The notes under the pieces: model-generated
Told to the model about the DNA's origin: nothing
The model's input: only the letters and a program-made list of their open reading frames with translations
The model's database searches: none
Shown here: positions 14,258-21,978 of the stretch, one piece after another
Position numbering within the stretch: the first letter of the stretch is position 1
Layout: every line of letters starts with the position of its first letter
Source of the DNA: a virus
Reading direction: 5' to 3' (one strand)
Length of the DNA: 25,515 nt
Virus record (IMG/VR): IMGVR_UViG_3300027708_000273
Location: 1 to 25,515 of that record
Made by a program: the position numbers and the translations under genes

Positions 14258-14670
14258 AATTCTTTGAACCTCTGCGTGATGACCTAATGGTGCAACAGCA
14301 GATCACCAATAGTTGGGAACACATGGTAGGGGTTATCATGTTGAATCAAACTGGTCGCAAGCCTGTTAAAATGACCTTGCCAGAATTTCTATATTGGTTC
14401 CCTACTCCTCACGCACTGTTACAAGCTGACGAAGATTTTGTCAAAACTATCATAGCACCATTAGGCATGCTGAATGTGCGATACAAAAGATTGATCCGGA
14501 TGACCGAGGACTACTTGACCTGGGACGGAGAAGATGCTACAATGCTTTATGGCATTGGAAAATATGGTAGCGACAGCTACGAAATATTTTTCAAACAGAA
14601 CTACTCTGTACAGCCTACAGACAAAGAATTAAAAAGATATTTACAAGAGGAAATTGAATGCCACATCTAG
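14254..14670 (+). CDS. HhH-GPD DNA glycosylase, MBD4-like
   Basis: 138 residues, matching just the glycosylase domain of MBD4-type enzymes. [18 protein letters not shown] corresponds to the LLIATIFLNRTSGK start. [18 protein letters not shown] corresponds to the helix ending in Lx[19 protein letters not shown] is the helix-hairpin-helix, with D107 in the place of the catalytic Asp (MBD4: LHGIGKYGNDSYRIF). The end [12 protein letters not shown] matches VHPEDHKLNKYH. MBD4 removes T or U from G mismatches. There is no Fe-S cluster loop as in endonuclease III. In a phage it could repair deaminated cytosine or act on modified bases. It overlaps clpP by 13 bp. Confidence 0.85.
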   Translation: MKFFEPLRDDLMVQQQITNSWEHMVGVIMLNQTGRKPVKMTLPEFLYWFPTPHALLQADEDFVKTIIAPLGMLNVRYKRLIRMTEDYLTWDGEDATMLYGIGKYGSDSYEIFFKQNYSVQPTDKELKRYLQEEIECHI

Positions 14671-15248
14671 TACCAATGGTTATCGAGCAAGAAGCTCGTG
14701 GAGAACGCAGTTATGACATTTACAGTCGCTTGCTCAAGGACCGTATTGTTATGCTGGACACAGATGTTAATGAACATTCAGCAAGTTTGATTGTAGCACA
14801 GCTACTATTTTTAGAAAGTCAAGGCAATGAAGATATTCATTTTTTCATTAACAGCCCTGGCGGTGTTGTTACCGCTGGTATGGCTATCTACGATACGATG
14901 CAGTTTATCCGACCCGACGTATCAACCATCGTTATGGGACAGGCTTGCTCTATGGGTTCTTTGCTCGCCACTGCTGGCGCTCCTGGCAAACGGAAAATTC
15001 TACCTAACGCACGTCACATGATTCACCAACCCTCGGGTGGTGCAGGTGGGCAAGCTACGGATATGGAAATTCAAGTAAAAGAGATTCTAAAAATGAAACA
15101 AACTCTTACTCAAATTTATGTTAACCATAATAGCAAGGGCAAGACATTTGAAGAGTTTTATGCGGGAATGGAACGTGATAATTTTATGAGTGCGCAGGAA
15201 GCTGTAGACTTTGGTCTAGTTGACGAGATTATTACTAAGCGTCCTTAA
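14658..15248 (+). CDS. clpP: ATP-dependent Clp protease proteolytic subunit ClpP
   Basis: 196 residues, colinear with bacterial ClpP from [20 protein letters not shown] to the end. The catalytic triad is intact: S98 in [10 protein letters not shown]123 in RHMIHQP and D174 in MERDNFMS. The handle ([16 protein letters not shown]) and the [16 protein letters not shown] stretch are present. ClpP forms a two-ring barrel that needs a ClpA- or ClpX-type ATPase, and none is seen here, so it would borrow host ATPases or mix with host ClpP. Marine T4-like phages are known to carry clpP-like genes. GAGG sits seven bases before the ATG inside the glycosylase gene. It ends 4 bp from the convergent gene. 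Confidence 0.96.
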   Translation: MPHLVPMVIEQEARGERSYDIYSRLLKDRIVMLDTDVNEHSASLIVAQLLFLESQGNEDIHFFINSPGGVVTAGMAIYDTMQFIRPDVSTIVMGQACSMGSLLATAGAPGKRKILPNARHMIHQPSGGAGGQATDMEIQVKEILKMKQTLTQIYVNHNSKGKTFEEFYAGMERDNFMSAQEAVDFGLVDEIITKRP

Positions 15249-15252
15249 AGAT

Positions 15253-16404
15253 TTAAGCCGGGTTAAGTGACTTGGCTATCATTCTTAGAACGTTAGGACC
15301 AATGTTGCCAGCGCCAATACTAGTATGTACACTAATTGCTAAGATCATATCATTAACATTAAAGTTTGCCCCAGAAACATAAACTGGGCCATTGACAGAT
15401 GGCACACGATCGTTGTCGCTACTTATCCCACCACCAACCCAGCTTGGGTAATGTCTACCTATGCTGATCTTCATGTTGTAATACAGCTCAGGGGCAATTA
15501 AAATAAAGTCTTTGCCCTTTTGATAAGCATATACCCAATGCAAGTCACTAGGGCCAATTGGCGAGCCGGTTGATGTTCCAAATCGACCGGGATCAACTTG
15601 TTTATATCCTGGTAGCTCGGGTGCACCGTCGGGTAGTTTAACAGGTTTACTTTGCTCAATAAGAGAAGCGTTATTGTAAGCAACTTTATGTGTCATTTTT
15701 TCAATCTTGAGTTGAAATGGGGTATATATGTTGTGCGGGATACCTACTAGGTTTGCTGGGCTAGTACGAGGAGGTTTCCAGTTGCCACTTTCAGTTCTAA
15801 CGTGAAAAGGGGTAGGAACCCACATGCCGTTGGGATCTAGATAACCAAAGTCAGGTGCTGCCTTAACACCAGGCGGCCATGTTTTAGGATCTTCAGGGTC
15901 GTCATTGGGAGAAATGCCCGAACCTTCGTGTCCGCCATTACTGTTGGGATTTTTGCCTGCCGCCATTTTTGCATTCATCATCTTAACAAATGGATGATCT
16001 GAGTTGTAACTACCGTCTGCATTGCGGCCCTCAGACGGTGGCGAAAACGTCGATATAGAATCGCTATTTGTTTCTGAACTAGGCTTGCCGGGCCCTGCTG
16101 GACCGCTAGAAAAATCTGAAATGCTAGCAGGTTCAGACTTATTTGACCTAGACTTACTTGAACTAGACTTACTTGAGTCAGGTTTATCAAAAATGTCACC
16201 AATATTACTACCTATTTGTCCTAGGCGATCAGCAGAATCTTTACCAAAGATTCCACCTATCGCAGATCCAATTTTGCGGCCAATCTCGCCTTCGGTAACA
16301 GGTTTACTAATAATACGTCCAGTTGTGTAATCTAATTCTCGAATTAGCTCGCCGCCTTGATCAATGTATTCTAAACGATTTATTAGTTGTCTTAAATTAT
16401 TCAT
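15253..16404 (-). CDS. Ser/Pro/Gly-rich hypothetical protein, possibly virion-associated
   Basis: 383 residues if started at the second of two tandem ATGs (16407 and 16404); an upstream ATG at 16425 would lie above the late promoter octamer. An N-terminal amphipathic helix (MNNLRQLINRLEYIDQGG) is followed by a Gly-rich segment (GRKIGSAIGGIFGK). Next comes a long disordered region of Ser, Lys and Pro (about 75-150). The C-terminal about 200 residues are Pro/Gly/aromatic-rich and beta-like (WPPGVKAAPDFGYLDPNGMW, YVSGANFNVNDMILAISV). It is the only minus-strand gene between two plus-strand runs, with its own late promoter. Linker-rich architecture and late expression suggest a virion-associated or scaffold-like protein. 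No family recognised. Confidence 0.78.
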   Translation of the reverse strand: MNNLRQLINRLEYIDQGGELIRELDYTTGRIISKPVTEGEIGRKIGSAIGGIFGKDSADRLGQIGSNIGDIFDKPDSSKSSSSKSRSNKSEPASISDFSSGPAGPGKPSSETNSDSISTFSPPSEGRNADGSYNSDHPFVKMMNAKMAAGKNPNSNGGHEGSGISPNDDPEDPKTWPPGVKAAPDFGYLDPNGMWVPTPFHVRTESGNWKPPRTSPANLVGIPHNIYTPFQLKIEKMTHKVAYNNASLIEQSKPVKLPDGAPELPGYKQVDPGRFGTSTGSPIGPSDLHWVYAYQKGKDFILIAPELYYNMKISIGRHYPSWVGGGISSDNDRVPSVNGPVYVSGANFNVNDMILAISVHTSIGAGNIGPNVLRMIAKSLNPA

Positions 16405-16408
16405 CATG

Positions 16409-16416
16409 TATTTATA
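16409..16416 (-). promoter_or_regulatory. T4-type late promoter (TATAAATA) for the Ser-rich protein
   Basis: Perfect TATAAATA on the minus strand. The octamer is one base from the ATG at 16407 and exactly four from the ATG at 16404. A T4-type start lies about five or six bases past the octamer, so the mRNA would begin at or near the second ATG. It is divergent from the plus-strand late promoter 19 bp away. Confidence 0.75.
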
Positions 16417-16424
16417 AATTTCCA

Positions 16425-16440
16425 TTATAGTTTACTATAA
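16425..16440 (+). repeat. Perfect inverted repeat between divergent late promoters
   Basis: TTATAGT, two bases, ACTATAA: seven-base arms centred between the two divergent TATAAATA boxes. It overlaps the first five bases of the plus-strand box. Such symmetry could be an operator or only AT-rich coincidence. Confidence 0.6.
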
Positions 16441-16443
16441 ATA
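16436..16443 (+). promoter_or_regulatory. T4-type late promoter (TATAAATA) for the 2OG oxygenase
   Basis: Perfect TATAAATA followed by TTAG and then the ATG at 16448, so the A of the start codon is five bases after the octamer. That is about where a T4-type late transcript begins. No Shine-Dalgarno can fit in a leader of zero to a few bases, so the mRNA would be leaderless. Confidence 0.78.
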
Positions 16444-16447
16444 TTAG

Positions 16448-17005
16448 ATGAAAGTACCATTCCGAGAATTTAATGTACCAAATTTTGATAATATACAATC
16501 ACAGTTAGTACCCTATATTGTTTCTAAATACGCACATTGTACAGATTTTTGGAATCAAATTAATCAACAAGAATTATTTGATACAGTTCCAGATTTATCT
16601 AACACTATATCAAGTTTTATTGGATTACCGCCATCAGTAGCTTACCTAATTGCAATACCCAACAATGCTAAAACAATAGCAGGATTAGGGCCAACTTCTC
16701 TTCATTATGATCACGGCACTGAATCTTGTAGATTAAATTGGCCAATATTGAATAGTACTTCAATTGAAACTAGATTATTTACTAGTGATGTTGAACCAAC
16801 GATCCATTATCTAAGTACTAATGAACCATACCTAAGTTACCACGAACGCGATTGTAATTTAATTGGAAGTTTTAGAATGACCATGCCTACACTATTGCGA
16901 GTACATACTATACACGGATTATATCATGTCTCTAAAGAAGCACCGTTACCGCGTTTAGTACTCAGTTTTAAATTTGGGGAAGATCTTGAGCATTTGTTAG
17001 AATAA
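16448..17005 (+). CDS. 2OG-Fe(II) oxygenase-like protein
   Basis: 185 residues, the size of a minimal double-stranded beta-helix oxygenase. LHYDHGTESCRLNWPI contains the HxD pair (H86, D88). RVHTIHGLYHVSKE followed by LPRLVLSFKF supplies the distal His (H156 or H160) and the Arg (R169) that would hold 2-oxoglutarate; the H-x8-R spacing from H160 fits. These enzymes hydroxylate proteins, nucleic acids or small molecules, and several are typical of T4-like marine phages. The gene is under a late promoter, which fits modification of a virion protein or of progeny DNA. Substrate unknown. Confidence 0.78.
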   Translation: MKVPFREFNVPNFDNIQSQLVPYIVSKYAHCTDFWNQINQQELFDTVPDLSNTISSFIGLPPSVAYLIAIPNNAKTIAGLGPTSLHYDHGTESCRLNWPILNSTSIETRLFTSDVEPTIHYLSTNEPYLSYHERDCNLIGSFRMTMPTLLRVHTIHGLYHVSKEAPLPRLVLSFKFGEDLEHLLE

Positions 17006-17027
17006 AGTGCGCATATAATTGATTACC

Positions 17028-17048
17028 TTAGTATACTATAAATACTAA
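17028..17048 (+). repeat. Inverted repeat around a late promoter
   Basis: TTAGTAT, seven bases (ACTATAA), then ATACTAA: perfect seven-base arms that bracket and overlap the late promoter octamer at 17037-17044. The inner ACTATAA is also an arm of the repeat at 16425-16440. A protein bound here would cover the promoter. Confidence 0.6.
17037..17044 (+). promoter_or_regulatory. T4-type late promoter (TATAAATA) for the second HExxH gene
   Basis: Perfect TATAAATA. The start is expected about 17049-17050, leaving a short leader with a strong Shine-Dalgarno AGGAG (17054-17058) seven bases... before the ATG at 17065. Unlike the octamer at 16436, this one yields a normal ribosome-binding leader. Confidence 0.75.
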
Positions 17049-17064
17049 TGTCTAGGAGTGTGCT

Positions 17065-17793
17065 ATGGCCCGCGAAGCCTTTAACTGGTCCTTATTGGAT
17101 CGAAATATGCTGTACTCAATGCTCTACCAACTCAGAACTGAATTAGTAGATAAAAGACTTTCTTTTACTCAAATTACTAGACTGATAAGCAAACACATCA
17201 AAAGCCATCTTCCAATAAAAGTTATTAGCACACGTTTCAAACCGGTAAAAAATGGAGAACTTTGGATTGGAGGTTGTTATTACGCAGACTATGACATGCA
17301 AGGTAAACAAAGATTTATCGAAATACAGTTAGCATATCCTGTGAATTCAAACACTATGAAGATAAGCGGTTATCGTTGGGAGAAGATTTGCAGAGTATTT
17401 GCAGATACAATCCTACACGAAATCATTCATTGTCGACAATATCGTTCTAGAAATTTTAAATCTATTCCCGGTTACGAAAGTAAAGCATATTATGCCAGAG
17501 AAAGAAGAGAACAAGAGTATTATGGGCACCGAGATGAAATGGGCGCACACTCATTTAATCTTGCCTGTGCGCTTCTTGATAAATTTGGATGGGACCCAAC
17601 TGCTATTAAAGATTATTTGGACAGTCCTGTTCCAAAACGATTACGTCCAAACTGTTGGGGACGATTTATGAAAGCGTTCGCCTACAATCACAACCATTCA
17701 AAAGTTATCCAAATGAAGCATAAAATAATGAATCAATTAGAATATGCGGCAATAGGTAAGCCATTTAAGACTCCGGACCACTTGACATACTGA
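17065..17793 (+). CDS. Putative HExxH zinc metallopeptidase, paralogue of 6796-7458
   Basis: 242 residues. ADTILHEIIHCRQYRSR has HExxH at H118, E119, H122, followed by REQEYYGHRDEMGAHSFNLA. This repeats the order in the 6796-7458 protein (HEFRH, QYQS, then EEYLADRDELDAYAFS). The last block offers an acidic third zinc ligand. The C-terminus is basic (KRLRPNCWGRFMKAF). No signal peptide, so it acts in the cytoplasm or in the virion. Late promoter and a strong AGGAG site precede it. The late timing would suit processing of structural proteins, but this is inference. Confidence 0.72.
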   Translation: MAREAFNWSLLDRNMLYSMLYQLRTELVDKRLSFTQITRLISKHIKSHLPIKVISTRFKPVKNGELWIGGCYYADYDMQGKQRFIEIQLAYPVNSNTMKISGYRWEKICRVFADTILHEIIHCRQYRSRNFKSIPGYESKAYYARERREQEYYGHRDEMGAHSFNLACALLDKFGWDPTAIKDYLDSPVPKRLRPNCWGRFMKAFAYNHNHSKVIQMKHKIMNQLEYAAIGKPFKTPDHLTY

Positions 17794-17810
17794 TAATTAG
17801 AGTGTATAAT
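17782..17810 (+). promoter_or_regulatory. Perfect-consensus sigma70 promoter for DNA ligase
   Basis: TTGACA (17782-17787), 17 bp, TATAAT (17805-17810), both exact. It overlaps the end of the HExxH gene. Start expected about 17817; the leader contains TTGGAG shortly before the ATG at 17843. Confidence 0.9.
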
Positions 17811-17842
17811 ATACACTTATACAGTTAATCATTGGAGTCGAA

Positions 17843-19156
17843 ATGAGTGTTTGCGCAAGCCATATTTGGAGTTTGGAAAGTCATCCAAGCCGTCTAAACA
17901 AAGAAGCTATCATTGAAGCTATTGCCAAAGAAGGTAATAAAGAATTCTTTGAAGGTTGTCGTCTTGCACTAGACCCAATGATTACTTTTGGACTTAAACA
18001 AATACCGGAGAAAACTAATGAAGATGGCCCTGGTTTACCTTGGGATGCTTTTACTCTCGCTCTTACTGGTTTTACTACTCGTAACGTCACAGGTAATACT
18101 GCCAGAGATGTCGTTGCATCCATGATGAATTCTGCTACTAAGGCAGAGTGGAATGGTTGGTATCGACGTATACTGATCAAAGATTTACGCTGTGGTGTTA
18201 GTGAAAAAACAATTAACAAAGTAGTGGAGAAGAAATATGCTGGATATGCTATTCCTGTTTTCGGTTGTCAGTTGGCTCACGATAGCGCAAATCACGAATC
18301 AAAAGTTACAGGGCAGAAACTTATCGAAGTTAAGTTGGACGGCGTTAGGGTTATCACTATTGTACATCCTGACGGCAGGGTTGATATGTTTAGTCGTAAT
18401 GGCAAAGAGCTTGTTAACTTTCCTCACATAGCCGAGCAAGTTGCAGCCGCATTTACTGACGGTGAGGAAGCAATGGTGTTGGATGGCGAGATCATGAGCA
18501 GTAGTTTCCAAGACTTGATGAAACAGGTGCATCGTAAAAGCGACGTCAAAGCCAACGATGCGGTGCTTAACCTGTTTGATATATTGCCGCTGAGCGAGTT
18601 TGAAAAAGGCAGTTGGTCTCGCAATCAAAGCCAACGCACAGAGATGGTAACTAATTGGGTCACTAAACGTCAACATCTTATGCCCAATGTTGCAGTAGTA
18701 GGGCAAGAGCTCGTTGACTTGGACACTGATGCAGGTCAACAGCGTTATAAAGAAATCAATGCACAGGCAATCGCTGGCGGGTATGAAGGCATCATGCTCA
18801 AAGACCCCAATGCAGGATATGAGTGCAAGCGTAGTGTGGCTTGGTTAAAGTTAAAACCATTTATTGAGGTAACACTGGAGGTAGCACATGTCGAAGAAGG
18901 AACAGGAAAAAACATCGGAAAACTGGGAGCCTTGGTATGCCGAGGAGAAGACGATGGAAGACTTATTCAAGTTAATTGTGGTTCTGGTTTTAGTGATAAC
19001 GATAGGATTTCCTATTGGGATGCTCGCGATCGATTACCTGGTCAATTAGTTGAAGTACGTGCAGATGCTATTACACAAAATCAAGACGGCACCTATAGTT
19101 TGCGCTTTCCTCGATTTAAAAGTTTTAGAGGTTTTGAAGTTGGAGAAAAAATATAA
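17843..19156 (+). CDS. ATP-dependent DNA ligase
   Basis: 437 residues, near the size of T4 gp30. The nucleotidyltransferase motifs are in order: I, IEVKLDGVRV with K164 as the adenylated lysine; Ia/III, MFSRNGKE and VLDGEIMS; IV, GYEGIMLKDP; V, VAWLKLKP. The C-terminal OB-fold follows (GALVCRGEDDGRLIQVNCGSG, then QLVEVRADAITQN). The N-terminal about 150 residues are the extra DNA-binding domain found in T4-like and eukaryotic-type ligases. It seals nicks in phage DNA replication and repair. It heads a run under a consensus host promoter and overlaps the MazG-like gene by one base (TAATG). Confidence 0.95.
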   Translation: MSVCASHIWSLESHPSRLNKEAIIEAIAKEGNKEFFEGCRLALDPMITFGLKQIPEKTNEDGPGLPWDAFTLALTGFTTRNVTGNTARDVVASMMNSATKAEWNGWYRRILIKDLRCGVSEKTINKVVEKKYAGYAIPVFGCQLAHDSANHESKVTGQKLIEVKLDGVRVITIVHPDGRVDMFSRNGKELVNFPHIAEQVAAAFTDGEEAMVLDGEIMSSSFQDLMKQVHRKSDVKANDAVLNLFDILPLSEFEKGSWSRNQSQRTEMVTNWVTKRQHLMPNVAVVGQELVDLDTDAGQQRYKEINAQAIAGGYEGIMLKDPNAGYECKRSVAWLKLKPFIEVTLEVAHVEEGTGKNIGKLGALVCRGEDDGRLIQVNCGSGFSDNDRISYWDARDRLPGQLVEVRADAITQNQDGTYSLRFPRFKSFRGFEVGEKI

Positions 19157-19521
19157 TGACTAATCCGTTCCGTGATCAAGAGAAGTTTATGCGGGCTTGC
19201 GATCAAACCGCAGATGGTGAGTTTAATAGAGACCAGTTTGCAATGTATCTCGGACTCATTGAAGAAGAATACAAAGAGCTTTGGGAAGCTGTCAACAACA
19301 ATGATCAGTTAGAAACGTTAGATGCACTTATAGATATTCTAGTGGTCACTATCGGTGCCATTCATAGTACAGGTAGCGATGCCGAGGGTGCATGGAAAGA
19401 AGTGATGGCAACCAACTTTGCCAAGATCGATCGAGAAACTGGCAAGGTTCGCAAGCGTGAAGATGGCAAGGTACTAAAACCCGTAGGTTGGGTTCCACCT
19501 GATTTAAAACCATTTGTTTAA
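19156..19521 (+). CDS. MazG-like nucleotide pyrophosphohydrolase
   Basis: 121 residues. GLIEEEYKELWEAV supplies the EExxE metal motif (E37, E38, E41) and LETLDALIDILVV the downstream D56 and D60, the all-alpha NTP pyrophosphatase arrangement of the MazG/PRA-PH superfamily. The C-terminal NFAKIDRETGKVRKREDGKV followed by KPVGWVPPDL is typical of phage members of this group. Such enzymes hydrolyse (d)NTPs to monophosphates; marine phage MazG proteins have been linked to nucleotide-pool control. Coupled to DNA ligase by TAATG, which fits a nucleotide-metabolism role. Confidence 0.88.
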   Translation: MTNPFRDQEKFMRACDQTADGEFNRDQFAMYLGLIEEEYKELWEAVNNNDQLETLDALIDILVVTIGAIHSTGSDAEGAWKEVMATNFAKIDRETGKVRKREDGKVLKPVGWVPPDLKPFV

Positions 19522-19530
19522 AGGAATAAT

Positions 19531-20367
19531 ATGAGAAGTCATTATTGGACATGCAGTAAATTTGCAGACTGGATTCGCGGTACCACTAAGCTCAAAGCTG
19601 GTACTAGCGAGGAATGGCAAGAATGGGAAAAACGAGCCAAAGCTGATTATCCCGTTCGTTGGTGGTTAGCTGAAGAAGGCCTAGACTACATTCAAAAATT
19701 TGTTTATTACATTCCGGATCAATTAGATGAAGTACGCTATTATATTAATAACCGTTGGATTTCTCGTAGTCACTCTCTTACCGCACATGCTCGAGACATC
19801 AAGCCGGGCAATTGGTGTGACGTCGGCAATCGCTTTTTACCTTGTCTTTTTAACGAGCTTGTGGATTTTGTTGAGGTAGAACAAGCGTGGCATCATTGCT
19901 GTTGGAGTGATGAAGCTAAGACCAAGTTTGCTGTACCTTGGTGGCGCAAGGGTTGGTTCCGTTGGCGCACTTGGCGCTGTCCAGAAGCCGGACTAGAATA
20001 CCTACGTTGGGCCAGTAACTTGACTAATGAAGAGTTTTTGGAAGAAGGCGAAAAGCATCTAGCCGAACCAACCTATCAAGCCAAAGCCGCTAAAGAAATT
20101 ATCGAGCTTTACACATGGTGGACTGAGACCTATCGGAATCGTCCGGACCCCTATGATGCAAGTGGCTGGACTGCTTACTGCGAAGCAAGTCGTGCGGCCA
20201 ACGGTGGTAGTCTTTGGGGAAGTCTAAACGCTGACAAAAGTCCTGAACTTCGTAAGATGAGCGACGAGTCTCATACGGCATTGCGTAAAATAGAAGAGGC
20301 CTATGCCAAGGAAGAAGAACAAATGATGATTCGTCTTATTAAGATTCGTGAAAGTTTGTGGACATAA
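19531..20367 (+). CDS. Trp-rich hypothetical phage protein
   Basis: 278 residues with an unusual number of Trp (for example PVRWWLAEEG, VPWWRKGWFRWRTWRC). No signal or clear membrane segment; the Trp are spaced in helices and more likely form a core or binding surface. The last 60 residues are a charged helix (LRKIEEAYAKEEEQMMIRLI). AAGGA lies five bases before the ATG. No family recognised. It overlaps the next gene by 10 bp. It follows ligase and MazG-like, so nucleic-acid or nucleotide work is possible but unproven. Confidence 0.78.
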   Translation: MRSHYWTCSKFADWIRGTTKLKAGTSEEWQEWEKRAKADYPVRWWLAEEGLDYIQKFVYYIPDQLDEVRYYINNRWISRSHSLTAHARDIKPGNWCDVGNRFLPCLFNELVDFVEVEQAWHHCCWSDEAKTKFAVPWWRKGWFRWRTWRCPEAGLEYLRWASNLTNEEFLEEGEKHLAEPTYQAKAAKEIIELYTWWTETYRNRPDPYDASGWTAYCEASRAANGGSLWGSLNADKSPELRKMSDESHTALRKIEEAYAKEEEQMMIRLIKIRESLWT

Positions 20368-20606
20368 ACATAAAGTATTGGCGGAAAAATCCGCGTACTT
20401 GGATAGTAGAAATATGGCTAGCAGATGGTAATACAGATGGCGATTATGGGGAACAACTATTATCATTTACTCCTCCGGAAACCGCTCTAGTTGAAATCAA
20501 TCAATGGTGCATCGATACCTTTGGGTATCATGCACGTACTGCCTATAATAGATTTGAGCTACGTAAAAAATCAAACTTAGATTGGTTTTTGTTAAGGTGG
20601 TTATAA
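20358..20606 (+). CDS. Small hypothetical protein, GTG start
   Basis: 82 residues from a GTG at 20358 inside the end of the previous gene; there is no in-frame ATG near the start. Sequence is VDINIKYWRKNPRTWIVEIW, then an acidic loop (DGNTDGDYGEQ), then ETALVEINQWCIDTFGYHAR. Strand-rich first half, helical middle. It fills the gap exactly between two genes, which supports coding. Function unknown. Confidence 0.65.
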   Translation: MDINIKYWRKNPRTWIVEIWLADGNTDGDYGEQLLSFTPPETALVEINQWCIDTFGYHARTAYNRFELRKKSNLDWFLLRWL

Positions 20607-20613
20607 TTAATGT

Positions 20614-21978
20614 ATGAATCAAAAACAAAAAATATTTGAAATAAAAAAGATAACCGATACTGTTAGTCCAACATTTTGTCTAGCCAAATGGCACCATACA
20701 ACCATTTATTTGCAAACAGGAGAAACTCATAGTTGCTATCATCCTGCACCACATAAAATTCCATTACTTGAACTAGCAGTTAATCCCACAGCATTACACA
20801 ATACTAACCAAAAGCGTGATGAACGTTTTAGTATGTTACAAGGCGAAAAGCCTAGTGGATGTAATTACTGTTGGAATATCGAAGCGTTAGGTGATGATTA
20901 TATTAGTGATCGTAAAGAACGTAATGCAAGTATCTATACACCAGAAAGATTTGCAGCCATTAAGGCAGCGCCGTTGGCTAATGTTAATCCACAGTACATA
21001 GAAATTAGCTTTGGTAACGAGTGCAATTTTAAGTGTGGCTATTGTCATCCCAAAGCGTCTAGTGCCTATTATAAAGAAATTAAAACACACGGTCGGTATA
21101 AAGTTAAGAATCATGGCTTTAGTGTTGACAATTTAGAAATATATGAAGAAGAAACTAACCCATATGTTGAAGCTTGGTGGGCTTGGTGGCCCGAAGTTCG
21201 TAAGACCTTAACTATTTTACGAATTACTGGTGGTGAACCGTTACTACAACAATCAACATGGCGATTGCTAGACGATCTAGAAAAGAATCCATTACCTAAT
21301 TTAGAATTAAACATCAATAGCAATTTTGGTGTTAAACCTATTTTAATTGAACGGCTTGCTGAAAAAGTGAACAATCTTGTTACTCAAGGAAAAATTAAAG
21401 ATTTTAAAATCTTTACTAGCATGGATACTTGGGGTAAGCCGGCAGAGTATATTCGTACTGGATTAAATTTAGATGTATGGGAAAAGAATTTTGACACCTA
21501 CTTGACTAAAACATCATTACCGATTACATTCATGGTAACATTTAATATATTAACTGTAACAAATTTTCAAAACTTACTTGAAAAATTACTAGAGTGGCGT
21601 ATACAATATAATGGTACAGATCAGAATAAATGGCAACGTGTACGATTTGATACACCATACTTAAAAGAACCTTTACAGTATGATATGAATATATTACCTA
21701 AAGAAGAATTTATGATTTATATGCAAAGTCATTTACAATTTATTAAGAACAACGTTGACGATCAAGATCGAACTAAATTTAGTGAACTCGAATATGAAAA
21801 ATTCCGCAGAGTCGTCGATTATATGGGCACTACAACTTATTCAGATGAAAAATTAGTAGAAGGTCGTAAAGATTTCTATACATGGTTCACTGAACATGAT
21901 CGAAGACGAGGCACAGATTTTGAAGAAACGTTTCCTGCTCTAGTAAATTTTTATAAAAGATGTAAACATGAAGTCTAA
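20614..21978 (+). CDS. Twitch-domain radical SAM protein
   Basis: 454 residues. The radical SAM motif is C137, C141, C144 (CNFKCGYC), with ITGGEPLL as GGEP and INSNFG and FTSMDTWG as later barrel strands. Four more cysteines precede the barrel (FCLAKW, SCYHP, CNYCW at about 83-86), a twitch/SPASM-like cluster site placed at the N-terminus rather than the usual C-terminus. Its neighbour downstream has the same layout, so they are a tandem pair. This architecture is known in marine phages, with no proven substrate. Upstream is TATAATTA, a one-mismatch late-like octamer, again four bases from the ATG. Confidence 0.9.
   Translation: MNQKQKIFEIKKITDTVSPTFCLAKWHHTTIYLQTGETHSCYHPAPHKIPLLELAVNPTALHNTNQKRDERFSMLQGEKPSGCNYCWNIEALGDDYISDRKERNASIYTPERFAAIKAAPLANVNPQYIEISFGNECNFKCGYCHPKASSAYYKEIKTHGRYKVKNHGFSVDNLEIYEEETNPYVEAWWAWWPEVRKTLTILRITGGEPLLQQSTWRLLDDLEKNPLPNLELNINSNFGVKPILIERLAEKVNNLVTQGKIKDFKIFTSMDTWGKPAEYIRTGLNLDVWEKNFDTYLTKTSLPITFMVTFNILTVTNFQNLLEKLLEWRIQYNGTDQNKWQRVRFDTPYLKEPLQYDMNILPKEEFMIYMQSHLQFIKNNVDDQDRTKFSELEYEKFRRVVDYMGTTTYSDEKLVEGRKDFYTWFTEHDRRRGTDFEETFPALVNFYKRCKHEV

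Noticed and set aside
15244-15257. Palindrome CTTAAA-GA-TTTAAG between the convergent clpP and Ser-rich genes as a terminator
   Set aside because: A two-base centre (or a five-pair AT stem with a four-base loop) is weak and no T-run follows on either strand; it mostly reflects two facing stop codons.
17048-17050. ATG just after the late octamer as the start of the second HExxH gene
   Set aside because: It is out of frame with the HExxH protein and leads to a short unrelated frame; AGGAG before the ATG at 17065 decides the start.
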